In this document: positions 24,043 to 37,374 of the stretch, piece after piece
Numbering within the stretch: position 1 is the stretch's first letter
How the letters are laid out: every line of letters begins with the position of its first letter
NCBI GenBank assembly: GCA_964059195.1
Contig: CAXKWD010000006.1
Span: 8,982,530 to 9,046,529 of the forward strand
Direction of reading: 5' to 3'
Source of the DNA: Ectobius pallidus
Lineage: Eukaryota > Arthropoda > Insecta > Blattodea > Ectobiidae
DNA length: 64,000 bases
Made by a program: the position numbers and the translations under genes
Notes under the pieces: generated by a model
What the model saw: the letters and a program-made list of their open reading frames with translations, nothing else
Told to the model about the DNA's origin: nothing
Databases searched by the model: none

Positions 24043-24570
24043 TCAATTCAATTCAATTCAATTCAATTATTTATTTAAAGAAGCTACAAACAATTTTTAC
24101 AAATTTTAGACAGTAGGCTTCTAATGATGTATGATGAATTGATGAATTGATGAATTGATGAATTGTTGCTTATGATTATGTGTATGATAATGATACTGAT
24201 ATTATTAGTGATATACAACCGGAATTACATATTAATGCATAATTAAAGATCTGACTGTCATTCTGCAGTTTTAACCTAATTGAGTGTGTGGTCATAGCAT
24301 TTCTGGTTAGCTTGCATAAGTCTGCTATGTCAATGGCATGAACACTGTATAGTCAGCACATTCAAGAGTTGTTATTTCATTGCAGACACAGAAAGTTTGT
24401 TTGTACTTGAAAAGCAGGTCATATTTTGTAATTATATGATTTTGCCATTTCTTATTAGCAACATATGACTGTGTTATGAACCCTTGTCAGTCTTGTGTGA
24501 ATATAATAATAATAATAATAGTAATAATAATAACAATAATACCAATTAATAATAAAAATAATAATAATAA

Positions 24571-27378
24571 TCACTGCTTGTGGAATATATCAGAATTTTT
24601 AAATAAGGCATTGCAAGCAATAGCCATTCTGTTGACAGGGATTGCATACGGTTGTTGAACCGCAAAAATTGTACGATTTCTTGTTCCTCGTGTAAGGGGT
24701 ACAGATAGCCCTATGCTATCTAAAATTGATTTGCAATGTATTTCCCCACGAAAGACTTTAGCTATGAAATTAGCATCTGCAGAAACACGCCTATTATATA
24801 ATGTTTCCAAATTTAATAACTTAAGTATATCATCATAGTCCAAATTTCTGTTAAACTTATTACGTATAAGGGAAACAAATTTTCTTTGTATTCGTTCCAG
24901 CTTATTACTGTCAGATATTGTAATGCTGTTATAAGCAACACTACAATATTCTAAGCCACTGCGAATTAAAAATTTGTAAAGAGTAAGTAATGACTCTATG
25001 CTTTTTAAATTTTGAGAAATTAAACGAACTAATCCAAGAGTTTTTAAAGCCTGTGTGAAAATATGGTCAATATGGACATGAAAATATAATTTTGAGTCAA
25101 GATAAACTCCAAGGTATTTTATATTTTCTGAACGTGCTATTATGTTTTGGCCAAGACGATAATTGTATATTATTTGGTTAGTTTTTCTACTAAATATCAT
25201 ACTCTGGGTCTTACTGGTGTTAATTATCATTAAATTTGATTTACACCACTGGTGTATGTAATCGATATTCCTTTGCAGTAATTTGCAGTCCGAAGCCGTA
25301 GATATTTTATTCCATATACATAGGTCGTCTGCGTATGCTATTTTCTTACATGTTAGCATATTAGATATGTCGTTAATAAAAACTAAGAACAAGAAGGGAC
25401 CCAACACTGACCCCTGGGGTACACCATCTGGTATGTAAAAAGGCTCTGAAAAATAGTTAGATATTCTGACTCGAGCAGATCTGTTTCTTAAATAACTTGA
25501 AAACCAATTGACATACTTGTTATGTAGACCTAAATTACTCAATTTTTTAACAAGAAGTTCGTGATTTACTACATCAAATGCTCTGCTCAGGTCAAAAAAT
25601 ATGGCATCTGATTGCGATTGTGAGCAATTTTCTTTAAGTATGTCATTGAGAAAAGTGATAATATTGGTTGCTGTGGACATGTCCTTGGTAAAACCATGCT
25701 GGAAATCATTTAATTTATTTTTACTGAAAAATGAAATATGTTTATGAATGATGGTTTCAAAAATTTTTGAAAATGTATTTAATATGGCTATGGGCCTAAA
25801 ATTTGCCAATTCTTTGCTTTTGCCTTTCTTGTGTACCGGTCTGATAGCAGAAATTTTCCAAATTGAAGGAAAAGTTTCTGTTTCCAGCGAAAGGTTATAC
25901 ACATATGTAAGTACAGGTGTCAGTATTGGGGCACACCCCTTAACAATAAAGCTTGGTATCTGGTCGAGTCCCGAACTCTTAGATGGTTTCAAGTGTCGAA
26001 TAGCTACCAAGACATCGGAATCTACGATAGTTGGAACATGTAGGCATTCAGATGTGACAGTTTGAGCATAGGGCCCAGGTACTTCATTAGTGGGCGTATT
26101 TATAATCTGAAAATGCTCTGCGAAAATATTCACTAGCTTTGATGGTTCTGAAACAATGGTATTGTTAATTTTAACATGCAATACGGGATCGTTTTTATTT
26201 CGTAACTTCGAAACATAACTCCAAAATTTAGCAGGGTTTGACTTTAAATCTTGATCGATTGATTTGTACCATTTTTGCCTATCAGTTTTAATAGTTACTT
26301 TTACCAATCTTCGGTAATCTGAGAAACATTGATAATACAAATCAGTCGAGTGTTTTTTAAAAAGTCGATGATAATGTTTCTTTTTCCTTATATATAATTT
26401 AAGCTCTCTTGAAAACCAAGCCGGATATTTTGGTTTAACAGCAAATGTTTTAGGGATTGACTTATTAATTGCATCACTAACTAAATATGCAAGATTTTCA
26501 ACAGCAGTGTCAGGTGATTTTTGATTATACACTGCGGACCAGTCAGATGAAGCCAATGTGTTGTATAGTTTATAATAGTCACCTTTGTGATAGCATAAAC
26601 TTTCTGTTGGGAACTGAGTACCTTCACTCACTTGGCTAATTAAATTCATAACAATAGGGGGATGATAGTTATCAATATTCACCAGTGCATAATCCGGTAT
26701 TGATACAGTGATCTCATCCAGACTTGTAAAAACTAAGTCTAATAAATTTTTACTAGGGACAGTGTCATTGATTTGAGACAAATTTAGGAAAGAGCATGTT
26801 TGGTGTACAATTTCACCTTTAATTTTATGATAGTGATATAAGTTAGGTGCAACACCTGCCAGCCAATTGAAACCAGGGATATTAAAATCACCGAGTAAAA
26901 TGACCTGAAAGTTGTTACAATCTAAATTATTTTCGAGAAAATTAAAATACTGCTGAAATGCAGCAATACTCGTATTGGGCGCAAAATAATGGCATCCAAT
27001 TAAAATAGGCTGAGCATTTTTGAGAGTTAACTCAATCCACACACATTCATCTGTCTGTTCTAATTCAGGTCTACGTTTATGCCTGACACTGTTGCTGATG
27101 GCAATTAAAGACCCTCCTCCCCGAGTTTGGCTAACTAGTGTATATTTTCTGTCAGATCTGTACACCTGATATATTTCAGGAAAATAATTGTGATCATAAT
27201 GGTCATCATTTAACCATGTTTCAGTAAGACAAATGATGATGGGTTCATTTGTGTTAATATTGTCGAAAAGGTCCGTGGATTTAGTTCTTAAACCACGAAC
27301 ATTTTGGTAATAAATTTCAGTGCCTAAATTGCTGTTACTAAACATAGACTGATCCATATGATCACAACTATTTGCCAT
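24571..27378 (-). CDS. LINE ORF2: apurinic-type endonuclease and reverse transcriptase
   Basis: 935 codons. The N-terminal AP-like endonuclease shows YYQNVRGLRTK at 23-33, LTETWLND at 51-58 (catalytic Glu) and LLGDFNIPGFNW at 161-172, with a DNYHPPIV variant of the usual SDH motif near 236. The reverse transcriptase has the fingers at about 505-545, FFDLSRAFDVVNH at 594-606, DGVPQGSVLGP at 651-661 and the catalytic YADD at 682-685. A C-terminal region with LERIQRKF follows. The enzyme would nick target DNA and prime reverse transcription there. The start is the ATG six bases after the ORF1 stop. No disruption is seen. Confidence 0.92.
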   Translation of the reverse strand: MANSCDHMDQSMFSNSNLGTEIYYQNVRGLRTKSTDLFDNINTNEPIIICLTETWLNDDHYDHNYFPEIYQVYRSDRKYTLVSQTRGGGSLIAISNSVRHKRRPELEQTDECVWIELTLKNAQPILIGCHYFAPNTSIAAFQQYFNFLENNLDCNNFQVILLGDFNIPGFNWLAGVAPNLYHYHKIKGEIVHQTCSFLNLSQINDTVPSKNLLDLVFTSLDEITVSIPDYALVNIDNYHPPIVMNLISQVSEGTQFPTESLCYHKGDYYKLYNTLASSDWSAVYNQKSPDTAVENLAYLVSDAINKSIPKTFAVKPKYPAWFSRELKLYIRKKKHYHRLFKKHSTDLYYQCFSDYRRLVKVTIKTDRQKWYKSIDQDLKSNPAKFWSYVSKLRNKNDPVLHVKINNTIVSEPSKLVNIFAEHFQIINTPTNEVPGPYAQTVTSECLHVPTIVDSDVLVAIRHLKPSKSSGLDQIPSFIVKGCAPILTPVLTYVYNLSLETETFPSIWKISAIRPVHKKGKSKELANFRPIAILNTFSKIFETIIHKHISFFSKNKLNDFQHGFTKDMSTATNIITFLNDILKENCSQSQSDAIFFDLSRAFDVVNHELLVKKLSNLGLHNKYVNWFSSYLRNRSARVRISNYFSEPFYIPDGVPQGSVLGPFLFLVFINDISNMLTCKKIAYADDLCIWNKISTASDCKLLQRNIDYIHQWCKSNLMIINTSKTQSMIFSRKTNQIIYNYRLGQNIIARSENIKYLGVYLDSKLYFHVHIDHIFTQALKTLGLVRLISQNLKSIESLLTLYKFLIRSGLEYCSVAYNSITISDSNKLERIQRKFVSLIRNKFNRNLDYDDILKLLNLETLYNRRVSADANFIAKVFRGEIHCKSILDSIGLSVPLTRGTRNRTIFAVQQPYAIPVNRMAIACNALFKNSDIFHKQ

Positions 27379-27384
27379 TTAGGG

Positions 27385-28701
27385 TTAAGGAGAGCCCCCT
27401 CCAAGGCTGCTTTTAGAAGATGTTCTGGCTAGCAGTGTATCCATAATCTTCCTAGGGGAAGATCTACTGGATTTTTCAGGAGTTTTTTCAGGAGGTTTAC
27501 CCTGCGACTTCGTTGTAGGGTTACATACAACTGGGTCGGGACTGATGGGCGCGATTTGTTCCTTTTGTAGGCGGCCACGGAATGGAAAAAACAGCACCCC
27601 TGTAGGCCAGATATCTACATTATTAATAAGAGGGAAATCTTCCTCACAAACAGAAATATGAAAACTGGCATAAGAATTAAATTTAGTTTTCAGCTTTGTT
27701 ACTGCAAATGTTTTGAGATTTACCTGGGTACGTAAGGATTCTGCAATATCTTCCGCGTTTACAGTGTTACCATAGCGTGACACGAATAAGGCTTTACCTC
27801 TAGTTGGTTTGGCAACTACTGGTAGTGAGGAAGAATTCCTAACTCCTATTAGCGGGGCCTTCTTAACCCTAGGTTTTTTAGATACAACTGTGAAGCCGTC
27901 ATTGGAGTCACCTCTATCGGATTCCGGGACACTGAGTGCAGTGGGCACTGCGAGATTAGAATTAATGGCACTAGACACACTGGCACTGGAACTGGCACTT
28001 GTAGTGGCCCGATTGGGCACTGGCAGTTTGACACTGCGGCTTGAGGAAGCTGAAACACCACCTGAACCATTACTGGTATAGGTAGGATTTCCACTGTTGG
28101 CAGAGGTAGTTTCTCTATTGATGGCAGCCACCACTTCAGAGTATTTAGCCGGTTGGATGATATTTGCAACTTTCTTGCTAGGCTGCTGGGGAATATTGGT
28201 ACCACTTGAACTAGCTCCTTGTTGGACTCGTGGTGAAGATTCGTTTAGGAGATCTCGGAGGCCATAGATCTCTTTCCGTAGATTTTTGTTTTCCTCTCTT
28301 AGGTCAGAGACCTCGGAGAGGATTTTTGTCAGCAGTTCAGTAATAGCTGACACTGCTACTGATGAAGATTTATTAGCCTCAATAATGGCTTCAAGTTTGC
28401 TATCCAAGGTGTTACACCTCCCTGGGTGAATGTGAGCTGCAGATATACTCTCATCAGGAACTGAATTAGATCTAGATCTAACAGGAGTATCATCATTCCT
28501 GAGGGCTTTCCTTAATTGAGTGCACTTATCACAAACGTAGGTGCTCTCACCATCCTTGTGGTAGAGTGTAGCCTCTATATCAGTTATATTTAGACAAACT
28601 AAATGAAAGCGGGCCTTACAGTTCCCACTACAGTATAAATGTTTTTGCCTACCTTGAAATCCCTTGTTACACAAAGGGCATAGGTCGGCACTAGGCGCCA
28701 T
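27385..28701 (-). CDS. LINE ORF1: PHD-finger, coiled-coil RNA-binding-type protein
   Basis: 438 codons. Residues 8-60 form a PHD-like zinc module with spaced Cys/His (CPLC at 8-11, CSGNC at 24-28, FHLVC at 32-36, CDKC at 57-60). A heptad-like stretch LREENKNLRKEIYGLRDLL follows at about 133-151 and suggests oligomerisation. The middle is Ser/Thr-rich and low complexity, and the C-terminal part is basic. ORF1 proteins of CR1-like LINEs with PHD fingers are known and are thought to bind the element RNA. The stop TAA is followed by CCC, a second TAA and then the ORF2 ATG, all in one frame, so readthrough is unlikely and reinitiation is the simpler model. Confidence 0.85.
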   Translation of the reverse strand: MAPSADLCPLCNKGFQGRQKHLYCSGNCKARFHLVCLNITDIEATLYHKDGESTYVCDKCTQLRKALRNDDTPVRSRSNSVPDESISAAHIHPGRCNTLDSKLEAIIEANKSSSVAVSAITELLTKILSEVSDLREENKNLRKEIYGLRDLLNESSPRVQQGASSSGTNIPQQPSKKVANIIQPAKYSEVVAAINRETTSANSGNPTYTSNGSGGVSASSSRSVKLPVPNRATTSASSSASVSSAINSNLAVPTALSVPESDRGDSNDGFTVVSKKPRVKKAPLIGVRNSSSLPVVAKPTRGKALFVSRYGNTVNAEDIAESLRTQVNLKTFAVTKLKTKFNSYASFHISVCEEDFPLINNVDIWPTGVLFFPFRGRLQKEQIAPISPDPVVCNPTTKSQGKPPEKTPEKSSRSSPRKIMDTLLARTSSKSSLGGGSP

Positions 28702-28819
28702 TGAAAAATCGAAGCACTGTCAATGAAATAGTAAGTAGGTCACCACTATAGCAGAGAGAACACACAACACGTCCACTCACAGTGGAGTCTCATACTATAC
28801 TATGAGTCTCATACTATAC

Positions 28820-28820
<1 letters not shown>
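28702..28820 (-). promoter_or_regulatory. LINE 5' leader with a 19-bp duplication
   Basis: At the outer end the phrase GAGTCTCATACTATACTAT occurs twice in tandem (about 28783-28821), directly before the (AAT)n tract. It may be the internal promoter end of the LINE, or part of a short monomer array as known in some LINEs. Function is inferred. Confidence 0.35.

Positions 28821-28874
<54 letters not shown>
28821..28874. repeat. (AAT)n between LINE copies 1 and 2
   Basis: About 18 AAT units joining the 5' end of the full LINE to the 3' tail of the next truncated copy. Confidence 0.95.
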
Positions 28875-28876
<2 letters not shown>

Positions 28877-29763
28877 TCAATTCAATTCAATTCAATTCAA
28901 TTATTTATTTAAAGAAGCTACAAACAATTTTTACAAATTTTAGACAGTAGGCTTCTAATGATGTATGATGAATTGATGAATTGATGAATTGATGAATTGT
29001 TGCTTATGATTATGTGTATGATAATGATACTGATATTATTAGTGATATACAACCGGAATTACATATTAATGCATAATTAAAGATCTGACTGTCATTCTGC
29101 AGTTTTAACCTAATTGAGTGTGTGGTCATAGCATTTCTGGTTAGCTTGCATAAGTCTGCTATGTCAATGGCATGAACACTGTATAGTCAGCACATTCAAG
29201 AGTTGTTATTTCATTGCAGACACAGAAAGTTTGTTTGTACTTGAAAAGCAGGTCATATTTTGTAATTATATGATTTTGCCATTTCTTATTAGCAACATAT
29301 GACTGTGTTATGAACCCTTGTCAGTCTTGTGTGAATATAATAATAATAATAATAGTAATAATAATAACAATAATACCAATTAATAATAAAAATAATAATA
29401 ATAATCACTGCTTGTGGAATATATCAGAATTTTTAAATAAGGCATTGCAAGCAATAGCCATTCTGTTGACAGGGATTGCATACGGTTGTTGAACCGCAAA
29501 AATTGTACGATTTCTTGTTCCTCGTGTAAGGGGTACAGATAGCCCTATGCTATCTAAAATTGATTTGCAATGTATTTCCCCACGAAAGACTTTAGCTATG
29601 AAATTAGCATCTGCAGAAACACGCCTATTATATAATGTTTCCAAATTTAATAACTTAAGTATATCATCATAGTCCAAATTTCTGTTAAACTTATTACGTA
29701 TAAGGGAAACAAATTTTCTTTGTATTCGTTCCAGCTTATTACTGTCAGATATTGTAATGCTGT

Positions 29764-29768
<5 letters not shown>
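28875..29768 (-). mobile_element. 5'-truncated LINE copy 2
   Basis: Essentially identical to 24041-24937 of the full copy: (ATTCA)n tail, 3' UTR and the last part of ORF2 (29405 upward, ending RNRTIFAVQQPYAIP...). It is truncated at the phrase GCTGTTATAA, where the overlapping ATAA leads into (AAT)n. The near identity suggests recent insertion or duplication. Confidence 0.9.
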
Positions 29769-29794
<26 letters not shown>

Positions 29795-29796
<2 letters not shown>

Positions 29797-30264
29797 TTCA
29801 ATTTCAATTTCAATTATTTATTTATAGAAGCTACAGACAATTTTTACAAATTTTAAACAGTAGGCTTCTACTTAATATTAGAATGAATTATGATAAAGGA
29901 ATGGCAGTGATGAATTATGATGATGATATATTATTTACAATAATAAAAGAATTACATATACAACAGGAATTACAAGATAACACATAATTAGACATCTGAC
30001 TACCTAACTGACAAGTCTGCAGTTTTAACATGATTGATTGTGCGGTCAGCAGTGCTATGTCAATAGCATGAACTTCGTTACGTCAGCACATTCTTTACTT
30101 ATAATTCAATGCAGACACTAGTTTATATGTTTATATTTGAGGAAAGCAGGTCGCATTCTTTAATTAAAGATTGTGTCATTACATTTCTTGTTAAACTTGT
30201 AGAGCATATGGCCGTTTTATCAAAATAATGAATGAGTCCTTGTCAGTCTTGTGTGTATATAATA
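29795..30264 (-). mobile_element. Diverged LINE 3'-UTR copy 3
   Basis: Related to the 3' UTR of the other copies (TATTTATAGAAGCTACAGACAA, CTGCAGTTTTAACATGATTG, TGTCAGTCTTGTGTG) but clearly older or of a sister subfamily, with a TTTCA-type tail. Its upstream part is cut at the internal ATAATAAT tract, where copy 4 begins. Confidence 0.8.
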
Positions 30265-33400
<3,136 letters not shown>

Positions 33401-33476
33401 TCTATTAATTTTATAACTATAAGCAGGGCCCGGATTTTGATGACATCTCACCATGGACATGACTGATAGATCATGG

Positions 33477-33723
33477 GAATCCTCTAGATTCAAAACCCCC
33501 CTAAACGCCATTAAAAAATAGAGGTGTTTTTGAAGTTTAAAGCAGTGGGATAGAGGGGTTTTTGAACTTAACTCTGATTTTCAACATGGCATTATATAGT
33601 ACTTAGGGGGTTTTGAACCTCACATATAAATAAACCAATTTAAGTTATCCATACAAATCTGATGATGTATAAAAGTAAGAAAATATAATTTGGCGTTTAG
33701 GGGATTTTGAATCTAGAGGATTC
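33477..33723. mobile_element. 247-bp MITE with 36-40 bp terminal inverted repeats
   Basis: Ends GAATCCTCTAGATTCAAAA (33477) and its complement (33723), and the pairing continues through CCCCTAAACGCCA. ATGG lies on both sides and could be a 4-bp target duplication, though it also extends the palindrome. No coding potential. Confidence 0.72.
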
Positions 33724-33839
33724 ATGGACGTTGCCTGTAAGTCATAAGTCATAGATTAAATAATTGGTAATTTTTAGGGTAATTTTCCCCCATTTTTTGC
33801 TCCTTTTTAGGACTCATTATTATTACTTCCTCTGCCCGT

Positions 33840-34290
33840 ACCATAGGTATTAGGCTACTATAGGTAGAGGAAGTATTGTTTTCGACCCCAAAGATCGAAG
33901 TCGAGTTTTTAGCATATTACACGTTTCAAGGCCCCCTGAATCCAAAAATACTATATTTGGAAACATGTCTGTGTGTGTGTCTGTCTGTCTGTGTGGAAGT
34001 TTGTGAACAGGCTAGCTCCGAAACGGAGAATCGTATGAAAACTAAATTTTCTATTTGGGCCAGGTACCTTCTGAAGATGTGATTCGAAGATTGGCGACAA
34101 ATTTCCATTATTTTTAAGGGGACTTTACATGAAGAAATTTTCGTTTTTCGCGATTTTCTCGAAAACGGCTCTAACGATTTTCTTTAAATTTTGCACTTGG
34201 GTTGCTTATACTAAGAGCTAAAACTTTTATTTGAAACATTTTTTTGAACAAATTTTCTGAAGGGTAGTTATGAAAGAGGAGATGTCTTGG
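33840..34290 (+). repeat. Degenerate repeat with a GTCTGTCTGTCTGT run
   Basis: Contains a TCTG run (33967-33993), then phrases such as TCTCGAAAACGGCTCTAACGATTTTC. The organisation (TCTG run, then 'gene-like' lines of the form 'cgaaaacgg ... gatttt') resembles 62210-63000. The 60-68 codon frames on both strands are not convincing genes. Confidence 0.45.
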
Positions 34291-34600
34291 CGAATGATTT
34301 GGTCCAACCCACTCGCCCTAATTAATACACTAATATACTAGCGAAAAGTATCTTGATTTCCACCACATTTCTGTCCTCGAATCATGAAGAAACTCGTGGT
34401 TGGACGTTAGAGGTGTGACGTCATTCCACCAGAGCAGCTAGATTTGTGGGTAAACAGGTTGACAAACTCGTGGGAGATATAATATGGCCAATTATTCTAC
34501 AAATGTGTTTGAACTTCGTTACGGCTTCCGTCTCCGCTTCGCGCGCCTAACCATGATAGTATTATGCATTATTTAGACTATCCGTACAACACTTTTGACA

Positions 34601-34964
34601 GTCGGCGTGATCTTGTGGTTAGCGTCGCTGACTACAGATCCGTCGACCCGGGTTCGATCCCCTGTACCTTCTGGGATTTTTCTGAGGTAGGGAGGTCTAG
34701 AATGGGGTGCACTCAGCCTTGTGATTTAAATTGAGGAGCTACTTGATAGAGAACTAGCGGCTCCGGTCATGTAAACCACCATTAACGGCCGTGGGTGTCC
34801 GCATGCTGACCACATGCCGTCTGCCTATCGTAGATGACGCAGTCGTCCCTTCTGGGATGTTAGCGCCACGGAGTAACTTAGTACAAAATTTTTGTCTGCT
34901 GCGATGGTTCTGATAAGCAATGTACAATGACAGTTGGTAATTCTGCTTCGGTAAAAAAAAAAAA
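34601..34964 (+). mobile_element. tRNA-derived SINE with poly-A tail
   Basis: The head at 34601 has an A-box-like TTGTGGTTAGCGTC and a B-box GGGTTCGATCCCC. The body has TTTTTCTGAGGTAGGGAGGTC, then AACCACCATTAACGGCCGTG and CTGACCACATGCCGTC, a central core common in insect SINEs, ending in A12 near 34953-34964. This is the fuller copy of the family at 21211. It is not a functional tRNA gene. Confidence 0.85.
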
Positions 34965-34989
34965 TGTGCTTGGAACGCCACGCGACAGA

Positions 34990-35830
34990 AGTGAAACTTG
35001 TGTTTTAAATTTTTTAATTGTTTGATTATTGGTTTTTTAAATTTTGGATTATTGGAATTTTTAATATTGGGTATTTGGACATTTTTAATTTTGGATCTTT
35101 GAATTTATTAATTTTGGATTTTTAAAATGTTGGATATTTGAATTTTTTATCTTTGTATTTTTTAAATTTTGGATTGTTACAATTTTCAATTTTGGATTTT
35201 ATTATTTTAAAAATATTTGATTTTTTTATTTTGAATTAAATTTTTTTTTGGCTAATTGAATTTAAGTCTGGAATTTTTATTTTTATAATAATTTTGCATT
35301 TTTGTATTTTTAAAATTTTGGATCTTTAAATTTTTAATTTTGGAACTTTGGATTTTTTAAATTTTGGATCTTTGAATGTTTTATATTTTGGATCTTTGAA
35401 TTTTTTATTTTTTTGATTTTTTAATTTTGGATTATTGACTTTTCAATTTTGGATGTTTAGATTTTTCAATTTTCGATTTTTAATTTTTTGATTATTGATT
35501 TTTTAATTTTGGAATTTTGGATTTTTATATTTTGATTCTTTGAATTTTTATTTTTGGATTTTTTAATTGTGTATTTTCAATTTTTAGATTTTGGAATTTA
35601 TATTTTTTTATTTTTAAATTTTGGATTTTTTAGTTTTGTATTTTTTATTTTTAAATTTTTAATTGTTATATTTTTTAAATTTTGGATACGTATTTGGATT
35701 TTTTAATTTCTAATTTTTAATTTTTTAATTTTTGGACTTTTTAATTTTGAATCTTTGAATTTTTTAATTTTGGAATTTTTAAATAATGGATATTTGTTTT
35801 TTTTTATTTTTTGGATCTTTTAAACGCGGT
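34990..35830. repeat. Low-complexity TTTTGGATTTTT tract
   Basis: About 840 bp built from degenerate words of the type TTTTTAATTTTGGAT and CTTTGAATTTT, roughly 15-25 bp long. Purines are confined mostly to GGA. There are no genes. Confidence 0.85.
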
Positions 35831-36414
35831 AATGAACCTCCGAGTTCCATAAAATAGATCAAATTCCTTTAGCTTGCTTAGGATTTGTCTATTGCCATTC
35901 AGCAAGTAAGTATTATTATTAGTATTATTAGTATTATTTTTTTTTTATTATTTTTATTCCCATTTGCATTTCCTCGTACTAGGTCTGAAAAATTTCCTTT
36001 CCATCACCTTCTATTGTTAGTTTCCCCTTTGAGTACTTTATTTTGTCCTTTAAATCGTATAGCAGCTGATTACTCCTAATCATTGAGTTGACTGTTTTCT
36101 GTGTAGTCCGTTCCATCACACCTCACTATTTTCGTGACGATTTTGAATGTGACACTATTGTCGTGACGATTTTTTAGCGTGACACAAGGTCTCGATTTAC
36201 CCCTACCGCGGCTAAAGAAGTTTCAATTCAAAAAAGAAACATGACATTGTGCATGCAAATGTGTATATCGCGTGAACGGGTCCTCTACACTTGGAATATG
36301 CCAAACATTTAAATAAAATCGAAAAAGTTGTGTTATTTTCATTCTTTTTGCTGGGGACTTCGCTTTTAGGTGGGACTTAAGTTCAAGTGATCACCACTGT
36401 TGTTTGATGTATAT
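35831..36414. other. Non-coding, nothing recognised
   Basis: A short echo, GTGACGATTTT, occurs twice near 36136 and 36170. The 64-codon frame at 35885 is hydrophobic and probably chance. Confidence 0.45.
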
Positions 36415-36633
36415 GATGATGATGATACCCACGGCCGACCGAGGGACACTAGGCCGGATGATACCGCGTAGGGTGGCCAGTTCCTTTTGTGGGATGGGAA
36501 TGAGGACATAACACCCAGTCCTGACCTAGGAAGGAAACTTTACATCTCTGTAAATACCAGATTTGGCCGGGTATCGAACCCGGGCCGTCCAGGTGGTGGC
36601 AGCCATGCTACCAACTCACCCACGGCGGTAGAC
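36415..36633 (-). mobile_element. tRNA-derived SINE of a second family, minus strand
   Basis: On the minus strand the A-box TGGGTGAGTTGG (36609-36620) and B-box GGGTTCGATAC (about 36571-36582) are correctly spaced. A body with GGTCAGGACTGGGTG and CCTAGTGTCCCTCGG follows, ending in ATC repeats near 36420. The body differs from the 21211/34601 family. Confidence 0.78.
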
Positions 36634-36639
36634 TATAGG

Positions 36640-37331
36640 CCTATATATACATTTTTTTGCTCTTTTTTTATATAAAATTTGGATATATTCCTATAAAATT
36701 ATGGCCTATTACTTGAAATCAAACTTTTTTTTTTGGTCTACGTACATAATAGTCCACATACGAGAACATGACAGTTTCTGTAAATTGCCATGGCCACTGG
36801 ACTGCAAGAGAGTTGGGGGTGGGGTTTTCCAGGCCTCAGCAAACAAACTGCTCCTGTGGTCAAGTTTTGCAGCAATGCTAGCGTAGTAACAAACGAGTAG
36901 TAAAAAGGTAACCACCATAGTTAATCAGGGGTTAGTGCGTGTAATCGCATTCGTTGTTTACATATAATTTGAAAAGAAAACCCTTGTGAATTCATTGTTG
37001 TTTAGTACGGTTATAGGAACATGGGGTGCTCATTGTTCACAAGTAGAGAAGTGAAATGAGTAAAATAAGTAATTATTTTCTACTGGTGCGCAGTAAAAGA
37101 AAGCATGACGATGTTTTTGAAGCATCTCATACACCTACAAACAGTGAATAAAATGAATCTGAACAGAATGTCGCAGGTAGCCTACCGGTAATTTTACTGC
37201 AATTCAGGGGAGAAACTATTCTGCCCATGATAGTCCCGATTAATGGACATTAACTCCCGTGAGGTTCAGTTTAAAAGTTTCAGTGAGTACCGCCACCTTT
37301 TTTGTTAGGAAAAACAAAAGCACTATATATG
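36640..37331. other. Non-coding, nothing recognised
   Basis: Short frames on both strands at 36701-36918 overlap each other and lack similarity. No RNA gene is seen. Confidence 0.45.
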
Positions 37332-37374
37332 TAGGGGAAAGGGGTACCCCCGGACAATAACTAGTTCAAGGTTT

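Noticed and set aside
27809..28205. Overlapping frames on both strands inside LINE ORF1 (90 and 118 codons)
   Set aside because: Shadows of the real ORF1 in its low-complexity middle.
34601..34680. Functional tRNA gene
   Set aside because: A and B boxes are present, but the sequence continues into a SINE body and poly-A, with a second copy at 21211; there is no full cloverleaf.
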